Source: an uncultured Eubacteriales bacterium (GTDB lineage: Bacteria > Bacillota > Clostridia > Lachnospirales > Lachnospiraceae). From it: a stretch of DNA of 64,000 nt. The notes under the pieces were generated by a model. The model ran no database searches and was not told the DNA's origin. It worked only from the letters and a program-made list of their open reading frames with translations. Position numbers and translations under genes: made by a program. Shown here one piece after another: positions 17,499 through 25,550 of this stretch. Numbering within the stretch: the first letter of the stretch is position 1; each line of letters opens with the position of its first letter. The DNA is taken from assembly GCA_900548855.1 (NCBI GenBank), contig URMF01000007.1:1-64000 (forward strand), given 5' to 3'.

Positions 17499-18413
17499 AT
17501 GTTTTATAAGGACAAGAATTTATTACTTTGCGGACTGGATCATGGTTTTTCCACTATGAAAGGCACGCATGCCATTTTTGACAATGGAGTGGAACAGCTT
17601 GGTGGGGAAGCAACCCTATCCAACAATACCCTTGTTTACAATGGAAAAAATTATAAAGTTGGCGAGGGAAGATTGCCTATGATGAAAACCAAAACAGAGG
17701 ATGAGAGTTATTTTCTGCTGACACTGGCAGGAGTGGCAAAGGAACTGGATGTGTATTACAAGCAAAGTACCGATGTCATTCTGGCGGTGGGGCTTCCGTT
17801 CAGCCGCTTTGGGCAGGAGAAACAGGAGTTTCGTGAGTATCTGTACCGGAAAGGGGAGATTTGTTTTCGGTACAGTGGTAAAGATTACCGGATTTGCATT
17901 AAAGATGTGCTGGTATTTCCACAGTGTTACGCTGCGATTGCAGACAGGATGCGGATGTATGGTGCAGAAAGTCTGATAGTGGATATCGGGAGTAAGACGG
18001 TGGATGTAATCCATGTCCAGAAATATGTTCCGGTGGAACGGGAAAGCACCAGTATTCCGGAGGCATTGATTCAATGTATGGAAAATATCAAAAGCAGTGT
18101 GTATCAGATTTGCAATAAGAAAGTAAGTGAAGATATCATTCGTCAGATGATTGTGGATGGCGATGCCATGATACCGGAAGATTGCAAGTCGGTTATCACA
18201 GATGGGTTGCAGAATTTTGCAAAGGGGATTGAAGCGAAGTTGTCAGAGCTGGGATTTGACTTGGAGATGATGTCTGTGGTGTATGCCGGAGGCGGTGCAA
18301 TGGTGATGAAACGCTATGGAACGATGCGGGGAAATCATGTGCATTATCTGGAAGATATCCGGGCAAATGCCAGAGGGTATGAGTATCTGGCAAGGCAAAA
18401 ATGCAAGTTATGA
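17499..18413 (+). CDS. ParM/StbA-like plasmid actin
   Basis: Actin-fold ATPase of 304 residues: phosphate-1 motif GLDHGFSTMKG (about 10-20), phosphate-2 LIVDIGSKTVDVI (about 161), adenosine motif YAGGGAMVM (about 264). ParM-type filaments push plasmid copies apart. The gene 99 bp downstream encodes a plausible ParR-like adaptor, so this is probably a type II partition cassette. In an integrative element it implies a replicating circular phase. Confidence 0.85.
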   Translation: MFYKDKNLLLCGLDHGFSTMKGTHAIFDNGVEQLGGEATLSNNTLVYNGKNYKVGEGRLPMMKTKTEDESYFLLTLAGVAKELDVYYKQSTDVILAVGLPFSRFGQEKQEFREYLYRKGEICFRYSGKDYRICIKDVLVFPQCYAAIADRMRMYGAESLIVDIGSKTVDVIHVQKYVPVERESTSIPEALIQCMENIKSSVYQICNKKVSEDIIRQMIVDGDAMIPEDCKSVITDGLQNFAKGIEAKLSELGFDLEMMSVVYAGGGAMVMKRYGTMRGNHVHYLEDIRANARGYEYLARQKCKL

Positions 18414-18512
18414 CATTTTATGGGTGCCAGGATAGCTTTATGGGAGAGGAATGTTTCCCATAAAGCTGCTGTACTCATTATTTTATCTGTAATTATGGGA
18501 AGGAGCAAACGG

Positions 18513-19037
18513 ATGGCAGGGAAAAAGGAAGTGCAGAAAACGGTTGCTTTTCGGCTGAATATTGCGAAGGAAGAAGAACGGGAATTGTACCATGCCATTA
18601 TGAGGCATGGCAGAGGCAGGGAGAATGACATTTACGGGAGTTCCGGTGCCTATGTGAAAGCAGCTCTCAGGCATTACCACAGACAGGAAAGCGAACTGGA
18701 GTTGCAGGAGCAGTATCAGCAGGAAATGCGGGGATATCTGAAGGAACTGGCAGAGTTGCAGAGGGAAGTATTTCTGGATGGATTGTCAGAGCATGATAAA
18801 AAACTGGCTGATACAGTGGCGGAGGCAGTGGTGCGTGCAGTTGGCGGTATTAAGGTTTCCGGTATTGGAACAAATGAGGGGCAGGATATCGGAAACTTCG
18901 GAAAGCAGCTTGCAGTCAATCCGGCAGAGAATATGACAGTTGGAGAGACTAAAACGCAGCAGGGCGACAGCATGGAGGAGATTGGGGCAGAGGAAAGTCT
19001 GCCGGAGGAAGTTTTTTATTATCTGTCAAATCTATAG
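18513..19037 (+). CDS. putative ParR-like centromere-binding protein
   Basis: 174-residue protein. The N-terminal half (VQKTVAFRLNIAKEEE, SSGAYVKAALRHY) looks like a ribbon-helix-helix DNA-binding region, followed by a coiled coil and a disordered tail. The start at 18513 has AAGGAG 7 bp upstream; an in-frame ATG at 18420 has no comparable site. Placement after the ParM-like gene suggests the DNA adaptor of the partition cassette. No homologue is recognised with certainty, and element 2 has no counterpart. Confidence 0.55.
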   Translation: MAGKKEVQKTVAFRLNIAKEEERELYHAIMRHGRGRENDIYGSSGAYVKAALRHYHRQESELELQEQYQQEMRGYLKELAELQREVFLDGLSEHDKKLADTVAEAVVRAVGGIKVSGIGTNEGQDIGNFGKQLAVNPAENMTVGETKTQQGDSMEEIGAEESLPEEVFYYLSNL

Positions 19038-19128
19038 CAGAAAGCGGAGAACAATGTGTTTTGCAGGCAGAATCAATGATAGAAATGACTGTCAGAGCAG
19101 GGAGATATAGAGTTAATCTTTATTTTTT

Positions 19129-19169
19129 GTTTCACAGTATGTTTGACAATGTTGCACAGTTTGTCAAAC
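19129..19169 (+). repeat. iteron-like direct repeats, element 1
   Basis: GTTTCACAGTATGTTTGAC (19129-19147) and GTTGCACAGTTTGTCAAAC (19151-19169), 22 bp apart. The same motif recurs three times in the equivalent region of element 2 (35200-35323). Confidence 0.55.
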
Positions 19170-19560
19170 AGCAGAAATTAGATGGAATATGTGTTTAACA
19201 AAGTGTGCAACAAAATGGTAACGTGTTAAACAAGTATGGTGGGCATTATGCGGATGTTTTGATAAAAAATAACATTTGTTTTTCCCGCATTTGTTGCAGG
19301 AGCAGATCGGCTGTCAGGCAGCCGAGTGATTTTTCTACGGTAATGGACGAGCAGAAAACAATCCTCTGAAACAGAGCATTGTTTTCCGCTCACCCATCCC
19401 CTATGGAAAATCACAAAACCACTATCATCCCCTTTGAGATTTCTGAAGATTTTTTCGGGTGTGGATGCAGAAAAAGCAACGCTCTTTCAGAGGCTGCTTT
19501 CCCCACATCCACACCCCTCAAAAATCACCGGAATCGTGGCGGGGATGATAGGCAAGTTTC

Positions 19561-19695
19561 GCAAAACGGCATGCCATTTTGCACCGGATGCACCCTGTTC
19601 GGGCACATCCTAAACTTGCAGGGGAGCACAGCTCCCCTTAACCCCTCAGTTCGCTCTCCGAAAAATGAAACTACGAAACTTCCATTGGAAGTTTC
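19561..19695 (+). other. candidate oriT with three hairpins
   Basis: Near-palindrome GCAAAAC-GGCATGCC-ATTTTGC (19561-19582), GGGGAGC/GCTCCCC with 3-nt loop (19621-19637) and GAAACTTCC/GGAAGTTTC with 3-nt loop (19675-19695) lie 325 bp upstream of mobC and the relaxase. Inverted repeats next to mob genes are typical of oriT. The nick site is not identified. Confidence 0.45.
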
Positions 19696-20019
19696 TCCGT
19701 TCTATTTTCGGATTCGCTGGGGAATCTACCCGCCACATTATATTTTGCACAGGCAGATGTTTTGTGGATGCTTTTCTGTAAATGATGCAATTTGTATCAA
19801 TGGCAAACCAATTTTGGAAATGTGCGGACAGCTTTTTTGTGAGATGTTTTATCAGGGAAAAATTTGTTAAACACATGTTTTTTTGGGGGGGGGAATAGTT
19901 TATCGTATTTTGTCAGCAGAAAAATTTGCATGCAAAAGTACTGATTGTATTTTTTGCATGTCAATAAACAGAGAGTAATCATTAATTATCATTTGAGCGA
20001 TTTGAGAAGGGGGAATTTT

Positions 20020-20421
20020 ATGAGGAGAAGAAATAAAAACGTATCACTTCGGATGACGGAGGATGAATATGCAGCCTTTACTATGAGAGTGGCAGAATCC
20101 GGTCAGACACAGCAGGCATTTATTATCAACTCTGTATTGGGGGCAAAAGTTTCCGGCAGGGAGGAAGTAAAGGAATTACAAAAGTTGAACGGACGGTTTG
20201 CCGACACCAATAGGCAGTTACGGGGTATGGCGACCAATATCAACCAGATGGCGCATGTGGCAAATGGCTATGGGCAGATACCACAGCAGGCACAACTGGA
20301 ACAGTTGTACCAAGAGCTACAGTTGTTCCGAAAGGAGTGTGATGTTACTTGGCGATTAATAAGACAATCAATAAGTCTACAAAAAGTCATGGAGCCATGC
20401 GGAACTGTATCGAATATGTGA
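20020..20421 (+). CDS. MobC-like relaxosome protein
   Basis: 133-residue protein with an N-terminal ribbon-helix-helix (NVSLRMTEDEYAAFTMRV, about 8-25) and the NRQLRGMATNINQMAH motif characteristic of MobC proteins (about 66-81), which help the relaxase melt oriT. AAGGGGG precedes ATG 20020; the longer frame from 19945 lacks a site. The relaxase gene begins inside it (73-nt overlap), so the two are coupled. Confidence 0.85.
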   Translation: MRRRNKNVSLRMTEDEYAAFTMRVAESGQTQQAFIINSVLGAKVSGREEVKELQKLNGRFADTNRQLRGMATNINQMAHVANGYGQIPQQAQLEQLYQELQLFRKECDVTWRLIRQSISLQKVMEPCGTVSNM

Positions 20422-21743
20422 CAAGAGTGGATAAAACCAGAGGGGAACTGGTGGAGATTATCGGTCCTTATGAGCCGGATGTCATTACTTATGACGAGGT
20501 GTATCAATCTTTTCTGGAAGAAAAACGGATTTGGGGCAAGGATTCCGGCAGGATGTATGCCCACAACATTATTTCATGGCATGAGGACGAGACAATCACA
20601 CCGGAGCAGGCATTGGAGTTTGGAAAGGAATTTGCGGAACAGTGGTTTGCTGGATTCCAAAGTTTGGTAGGCGTGCATATCGACCGAAATCATGTGCATT
20701 GCCACATTGTAACCAATTCCGTCAGTTTTATAGATGGTCACAAGCTGCACAATACCAAGAAAGATTTGCAGCGTATGAAGGATTTTACCAACCGGATGTG
20801 CATCGAGCGAGGGCTTAGCGTGGCACAGAAGGGTAAAGATTTTCATGGAAATAAATTGGAACAGGGAACGGTCAGTGCATGGAGCAAGGATAAATACCAT
20901 CTGATGCAGAATGAGGCAAAAGATAGTTTTGTAGCAGACTGTGGCATTGCCTGTCTGGACGCAATGGAGACGAGCAGTAGCCGGGAAGAGTTTATCCAGA
21001 ATATGGCAGAGAGGGGATGGAGCGTGACGTGGAAAGATAGCAGAAAGCATATCACGTTCCAAAATACAGAGGGGAAGAAAGTACGTGACAGCAATCTTTC
21101 CAAGACATTTCATCTTGATATATCAAAGGAGGCGTTGGCAAATGAATTTGAGAGACAGGCGGCAGCCAGAGAACAGGCCGCCCGATATGAGCGGGAGTTT
21201 GCAGACAGATGGGAGCGAGAAAACGAAGAATTGGAGCGATACTATATCGAAGTACAGGACGCTGCTAGCGGAGCAGTACGAAACGATTCGCACACAGAAG
21301 GCGACCATCAGCGGGCAGGAGAGGATTATCCGTCAGCAGGTGCTGGATATCGGAGAGCAGGGCAGGACAATATCAGAGCTGAGAAACAGTTTGGAACAGA
21401 GCAGAGCCAATCTGGCAGAAACAGAAAACAATCTGAGAGAACAGCACGAGAGCGATCTATCCGAGAAGGATTCGCTGATCTTGCAGGCACAAAATCTGGC
21501 ACAGGACTGGAAGAAGAAAGCCGAAAAAGCAGAGCAGGATATGAATCGGATGGAACAGAATCATTCCTCACAGATATCCAAGCTCAAGTCCGAGATTCAG
21601 AATCTCAGCGACAAAATCGTGAAACTGAACGGTGCCGACTTGATACTGAAAGAGAACGAAAGGCTAAAGAAACAAAACGAGGAATTGCAAAGGAGCGAGA
21701 GGAAAGTAAGGGAAGAGGCGGAGAAAGAGGTCACTCACGTTAA
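20349..21743 (+). CDS. MobA/VirD2-type relaxase
   Basis: 464-residue relaxase. The N-terminal catalytic domain (about 1-160) has a candidate nucleophile Tyr in CIEYVTR (about 23) and the metal-binding HIDRNHVHCH (about 109-118). Residues 185-265 are a linker domain. From about 265 on the sequence is Arg/Glu/Gly/Ser-rich and low-complexity, and this part overlaps the next gene in another frame. The start is TTG 20349 with AAAGGAG 11 bp upstream; the nearby ATG 20342 closes after five codons. It nicks oriT and leads the strand into a helper conjugation channel. Confidence 0.88.
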   Translation: MAINKTINKSTKSHGAMRNCIEYVTRVDKTRGELVEIIGPYEPDVITYDEVYQSFLEEKRIWGKDSGRMYAHNIISWHEDETITPEQALEFGKEFAEQWFAGFQSLVGVHIDRNHVHCHIVTNSVSFIDGHKLHNTKKDLQRMKDFTNRMCIERGLSVAQKGKDFHGNKLEQGTVSAWSKDKYHLMQNEAKDSFVADCGIACLDAMETSSSREEFIQNMAERGWSVTWKDSRKHITFQNTEGKKVRDSNLSKTFHLDISKEALANEFERQAAAREQAARYEREFADRWERENEELERYYIEVQDAASGAVRNDSHTEGDHQRAGEDYPSAGAGYRRAGQDNIRAEKQFGTEQSQSGRNRKQSERTARERSIREGFADLAGTKSGTGLEEESRKSRAGYESDGTESFLTDIQAQVRDSESQRQNRETERCRLDTERERKAKETKRGIAKEREESKGRGGERGHSR

Positions 21744-22419
21744 ATCGGAGTATTGCCGGAAAGAGCAGGAGCTGGGTCGCTTGGTTGCGGATGCGGAACA
21801 GGAAAAACAAAAGGCATTATCTTTACAATCCGTTGTGCAGAAACTTACTGACCAGAAAGCAAAGCGGCTGACAAAGGATAACCGCAGATATTGGCAGATT
21901 TGGTATCAGACGAAAAAGGCAGCAATGCAGGGGTATGTGGGTATATTGACTTTGATATGCTTTGTGACAACGGGGCTGTCGATTATCCGGCAAAAGGTGT
22001 TTTGTAAGGATGTCATTGAATTTTTTCGAGAATTAGGGAAAGGAATTTATGTGTTTGCGGTTCGTATCCATACTACTATTTTATCAATAGCAGCGCTAAC
22101 AGAGAATGTGCCAAATGATATGGCAGCGGTTATTCTGAAATGGGGTATGGTGGTATTGTTATGGGCGATACCAGCAGCATTGATAGGACTTGGAATATAT
22201 AAGTTTTGGGAGAAGTATGGGGAAGATATCCGAAAAGGAATTGATGTATGGAACTGTTCCATAGGGGTGGTTGCCTTGACAGGACTGGTGTATTTCGGGG
22301 ATTATGTGAAAGAGATTGTGTCTATCAATCTTTTTGGAATGTGGCTTTTGGTGGATATTCTGCTTGTGCTGACGGGCTGGTATGTGTGGGGGTGCAAAAA
22401 GCACCGAGGCTGGTGCTGA
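21142..22419 (+). CDS. coiled-coil membrane protein overlapping the relaxase
   Basis: 425-residue protein, DUF6040-like as far as I can judge. A coiled coil spans about 20-260 (Gln/Glu/Lys heptads), then three or four membrane helices (about 275-415). It starts at ATG 21142, 9 bp after AAAGGAGG, and shares 602 nt with the relaxase in the +1 frame. Element mobility genes often have such a protein after the relaxase; it might anchor the relaxosome at the membrane. The function is unknown. Confidence 0.7.
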   Translation: MNLRDRRQPENRPPDMSGSLQTDGSEKTKNWSDTISKYRTLLAEQYETIRTQKATISGQERIIRQQVLDIGEQGRTISELRNSLEQSRANLAETENNLREQHESDLSEKDSLILQAQNLAQDWKKKAEKAEQDMNRMEQNHSSQISKLKSEIQNLSDKIVKLNGADLILKENERLKKQNEELQRSERKVREEAEKEVTHVKSEYCRKEQELGRLVADAEQEKQKALSLQSVVQKLTDQKAKRLTKDNRRYWQIWYQTKKAAMQGYVGILTLICFVTTGLSIIRQKVFCKDVIEFFRELGKGIYVFAVRIHTTILSIAALTENVPNDMAAVILKWGMVVLLWAIPAALIGLGIYKFWEKYGEDIRKGIDVWNCSIGVVALTGLVYFGDYVKEIVSINLFGMWLLVDILLVLTGWYVWGCKKHRGWC

Positions 22420-22566
22420 TGTAGAAAAGGTATGATGTGATTTTTGGGGCTGCCTGTGTGCAGTAAGCAATAAGTGATGCGAGCATTGGGGAAGGAAGGA
22501 TTATTGGAAACCACGAATAAGTGTATGTCCGGGTGCAATGCACCCGGCAGAAGGGAGTTTGTTGTG

Positions 22567-22974
22567 ATGGAAAATCAACTAGCAGAAATTATTGTGGAGA
22601 ATGGGATTACCTATCATTTGGCAGAGGATGGCTGTTATTATCCGCTACTAAATCTGGAACAGAAAACCGATTATGCGATTGGAAAATACGGTATCATACA
22701 TGGGGAGTATATGATGAGGTATCAAAGGCATGAATATTTGAAAATGCTGATGGATGGTATTTGGAACCAGTATCTACATGACGTTGACGAGGAATGCCAC
22801 AGGGAAGTGGAATTGGCGGTAAAGCGGATTATGGAGAAAGAGAGGGTAACGGAGCAGTTGAAGAGTGAAAATCCGATGGAATGGGTGCAGAGGGTAAATG
22901 CGATAAAGGCGGGGGTGGAGGAGGTGATGCAAAAAATGCAAATAATCATTGCAAAAATTCGTCAAAACGAATAG
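22567..22974 (+). CDS. tnpV: TnpV-like transposon protein
   Basis: 135-residue protein with NQLAEIIVENGITYHLAEDG, YAIGKYGIIHGEYM and a helical C-terminus. It matches the TnpV family first seen in Tn4451-type clostridial elements. Its role is not established. A paralogue sits at 36998 in element 2, also right after the relaxase module. AAGGGAG precedes ATG 22567; the longer in-frame ATG 22474 is less likely. It marks the end of the mobility module. Confidence 0.8.
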   Translation: MENQLAEIIVENGITYHLAEDGCYYPLLNLEQKTDYAIGKYGIIHGEYMMRYQRHEYLKMLMDGIWNQYLHDVDEECHREVELAVKRIMEKERVTEQLKSENPMEWVQRVNAIKAGVEEVMQKMQIIIAKIRQNE

Positions 22975-22977
22975 AAT
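22949..22977 (+). promoter_or_regulatory. promoter of the restriction-modification operon
   Basis: TTGCAA (22949-22954), 17-bp spacer, TAGAAT (22972-22977), overlapping the end of tnpV and 26 bp before the methyltransferase ATG. The methyltransferase N-terminal HTH could act here. Confidence 0.5.
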
Positions 22978-23002
22978 ATACATATAAAAGGAGAGATTAA
23001 TT

Positions 23003-24448
23003 ATGCGTGGATATTTAACAGCTATAGAAACTGCAGAGCGTTGGAATATAACAACTCGCAGAGTACAAGTTTTATGTAATCAAAATAGAGTAAATGGGGC
23101 TATCAAGGAAAGCGGAGTATGGCTTATTCCGTTTAGTGCTAAAAAACCAGAGAGGCTTAAGGCTGGGAAAAAATCAGAGGTATTGAACCAGTTGAGGGTA
23201 TTATCCTTGTTTTCAGGATGCGGAGGCATTGATTTGGGATTTGAAGGAGATTTTAATGTGTTAACCGCATCTGTCAATCCTGAACTTAATCCTTCTTGGT
23301 CTATTGATAAAGTTGATGCAAGATGGAGCCATTTGGGAAAAACATCTTTTCATACGGTGTTTGCCAATGATATAAAACCAGAAGCAAAAGCTGCATGGAC
23401 GAATTATTTTTCTAGTAAAGGGGTAGAACCTGAAAATTACTATCTTGATAGTATTGTGGATTTGGTAAAATTACAAAAAGAAAATAAAATAAATATATTT
23501 CCTAAAAATATAGATGTGTTAATTGGCGGGTTTCCATGTCAAGATTTTTCTGTTTCTGGAAAAAGAATGGGATTTGAGTCTACAACAGGGCATAATGGTA
23601 AGAAGATTTCTGCTGAAGAGCCAACAGTTGAGAATAGAGGACAGTTATATATGTGGATGCGTGAAGTGATATCTATTACAAAACCTAAAGTGTTTGTTGC
23701 AGAGAATGTAAAAGGATTGACAAATTTGACAGATGCGAAAGAAGTAATAGAACGAGATTTTGCATCTGTGTGTAATGGGGGGTATATTGTAGTTCCAGCA
23801 CAAGTATTGAATGCTGGAAATTATGGTGTTCCACAAGGAAGGGAACGTGTGATTTTTTATGGGTTGAAAAAATCTGCACTTACACCAGAAGCATTAGAAG
23901 AACTATCCAAGGAGGAAATATCGGAACAGTATACACCATATCCAATTAAAACACATTATCTTGATGTAGAAGAAAAACAAGAACATATGAAGAAATTTGT
24001 TACAGTGAAACAAGCATTGGAGGATTTGGTAGAACCTGAACAATCAACGGATATTAGCCAACAGAAATATTCTAAGGCAAAATATATGGGGAAACATTGC
24101 CAAGGTCAGCAGGAAGTTCGGTTAGATGGTCTTGCTCCAACGATTCGCTCAGAGCATCATGGTAATATTGAGTTTAGAAGGTTGTCAAAGGAACATGGTG
24201 GCAAACATAAAACCGAATTAAAACAGGGATTAAATGAACGTAGATTAAGTGTTCGCGAATGTGCAAGAATACAGACCTTTCCAGATGAATATCAATTTGT
24301 TATTCCAGCATTGAATGGAAATAAGTCAGTATCCGGGTCAGAGGCATACAAAATTATTGGTAATGCCGTACCGCCATTGTTGGGTTACCATATAGCGAAA
24401 CGTCTTGAGGAAAACTGGAAGTTATATTTTGGGGAGGAAAAGAAGTGA
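23003..24448 (+). CDS. DNA cytosine-5 methyltransferase with N-terminal HTH
   Basis: 481-residue m5C methyltransferase. Residues 1-50 form a MerR/excisionase-like helix-turn-helix (LTAIETAERWNITTRRVQVL). The catalytic part has motif I VLSLFSGCGGIDLGFEG (about 70), motif IV GGFPCQDFS with the catalytic Cys (about 179), motif VI AENVKGL (about 232), motif VIII QGRERVIFYG (about 280), and motifs IX-X (RRLSVRECARIQTFPD, GNAVPP) near the C-terminus. It protects host DNA from the adjacent endonuclease. The fused HTH may autoregulate or aid targeting. The stop overlaps the next start (GTGA). Confidence 0.95.
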   Translation: MRGYLTAIETAERWNITTRRVQVLCNQNRVNGAIKESGVWLIPFSAKKPERLKAGKKSEVLNQLRVLSLFSGCGGIDLGFEGDFNVLTASVNPELNPSWSIDKVDARWSHLGKTSFHTVFANDIKPEAKAAWTNYFSSKGVEPENYYLDSIVDLVKLQKENKINIFPKNIDVLIGGFPCQDFSVSGKRMGFESTTGHNGKKISAEEPTVENRGQLYMWMREVISITKPKVFVAENVKGLTNLTDAKEVIERDFASVCNGGYIVVPAQVLNAGNYGVPQGRERVIFYGLKKSALTPEALEELSKEEISEQYTPYPIKTHYLDVEEKQEHMKKFVTVKQALEDLVEPEQSTDISQQKYSKAKYMGKHCQGQQEVRLDGLAPTIRSEHHGNIEFRRLSKEHGGKHKTELKQGLNERRLSVRECARIQTFPDEYQFVIPALNGNKSVSGSEAYKIIGNAVPPLLGYHIAKRLEENWKLYFGEEKK

Positions 24449-25515
24449 TAATATCAACGAACAGGGAACCATCGTTAGAAGAATTTGAAATATTGTGCAA
24501 CACGATGTGTAAGTATATGAATGATAAGGCAAAAGCAGAACCAGAGTATTACTTATCCAAGGGGGCACAAAAGTTAGAGCCAGAAGTAAAATTGGCATTA
24601 GATATCGCAGCGAAGGGTACAAAATTTGAAAATACGATAGAAATTATCAGTGGGCAGAGATTCCCGGATATTGTTGCTGCAAAATATTATGGTGTAGAGG
24701 TAAAGTCCACAAAAGACGATAAATGGACGATGATAGGTGGAAGTGTTGCAGAGGGAACGAGAGTTGAAGATGTTGAACACATTTTTATTTTGTTTGGAAA
24801 GTTACATAAACCAGTAGAGTTTAAAACTCGTCGATATGAGGATTGCTTATGTGATATTGCGGTTACACATAGCCCCAGATACAAAATTGATATGGAATTG
24901 AAAAAGGGTGATACAATATTTGATAAAATGGGTATCAGTTATGATGAAATGCGGAAAATGGACAATCCTATCGATCCTGTGGTTAAGTATTTTCACTCAA
25001 TACTAAAACCGGGTGAATCTTTGTGGTGGGTAAATGGAGAAGATGCAACTGCGGGAGAAACGCCTGCTAAAATTCGTATGTGGAAAACACTTTCTAAACC
25101 CGAGCGTGAGGAATTGATTGCACAGGGGTTTGCACTTTTCCCAGAATTATTTAGTAATAGTCCAAACAAATATGAACGCTTTACATTGTGGTTGGTAGCT
25201 AATCATGGTGTAGTGTCATCTTCGATGAGAGATCCATTTTCGGCTGGTGGGCAAATAGATTTTGAAGTAAATGGACGTTTATACCAACATTTACCGAAGA
25301 AATACGGTCAACTGGCGGCAAGTAAAGATAGGGTCGAAGAAATAGTTATGACAATAGATGGTCAGACATTAACGGCTACATGGCATGTAGTCAATGCGGA
25401 TTTTCAAAATAGAATGAAACATTGGATTGCGTTGGTGGCAAAATCGGCAGAAACTGAAAATTTTGATGTAGAGCAGTTTTTAGAGGATTTGTTTGCGGAA
25501 TCAGATGGAATATAA
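24445..25515 (+). CDS. putative type II restriction endonuclease
   Basis: 356-residue protein with a PD-(D/E)xK-type site: PDIVAAKYYGVEVKSTKDD (P-D near 74, E-V-K near 84-86), followed by WTMIGGSVAEGTR. Coupling to the methyltransferase by a GTGA overlap is the strongest evidence that it is the cognate restriction enzyme. GTG start with GGGGAGG upstream. The recognition site is unknown. The C-terminal half (about 200-350) looks like a DNA-recognition region. Confidence 0.8.
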   Translation: MIISTNREPSLEEFEILCNTMCKYMNDKAKAEPEYYLSKGAQKLEPEVKLALDIAAKGTKFENTIEIISGQRFPDIVAAKYYGVEVKSTKDDKWTMIGGSVAEGTRVEDVEHIFILFGKLHKPVEFKTRRYEDCLCDIAVTHSPRYKIDMELKKGDTIFDKMGISYDEMRKMDNPIDPVVKYFHSILKPGESLWWVNGEDATAGETPAKIRMWKTLSKPEREELIAQGFALFPELFSNSPNKYERFTLWLVANHGVVSSSMRDPFSAGGQIDFEVNGRLYQHLPKKYGQLAASKDRVEEIVMTIDGQTLTATWHVVNADFQNRMKHWIALVAKSAETENFDVEQFLEDLFAESDGI

Positions 25516-25550
25516 TAGTAGGTACGAGATGAGAAAAGAGGTGAGTACTA

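Larger units (their letters stand above)
19038..20019. other. long non-coding region with repeats, element 1
   Basis: 980 bp without a credible gene. It holds perfect 9-bp inverted repeats GTTTGACAA/TTGTCAAAC (19141-19149, 19161-19169), GTTTAACA/TGTTAAAC (19193-19200, 19224-19231), the hairpin cluster at 19561-19695 and the palindrome TTTGCATGCAAA (19925-19936). Position between the ParR-like gene and mobC suits a centromere plus oriT. A 163-codon open frame inside (19379-19870) has no protein-like character. Confidence 0.6.

Noticed and set aside
19379..19870. A 163-codon open frame in the non-coding region of element 1
   Set aside because: Its translation is rich in Pro, His and Cys with no domain-like order, it spans the hairpin cluster, and has no ribosome site. 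Open by chance.
20349..22419. Relaxase and coiled-coil protein as one gene split by a sequencing frameshift
   Set aside because: The second gene has its own ribosome site and ATG at 21142, and both frames stay open for 600 nt. Kept as two genes, though it remains possible.
22567..22974. TnpV as an active transposase
   Set aside because: The small protein has no recombinase or DDE motifs; mobility is explained by the tyrosine integrase.
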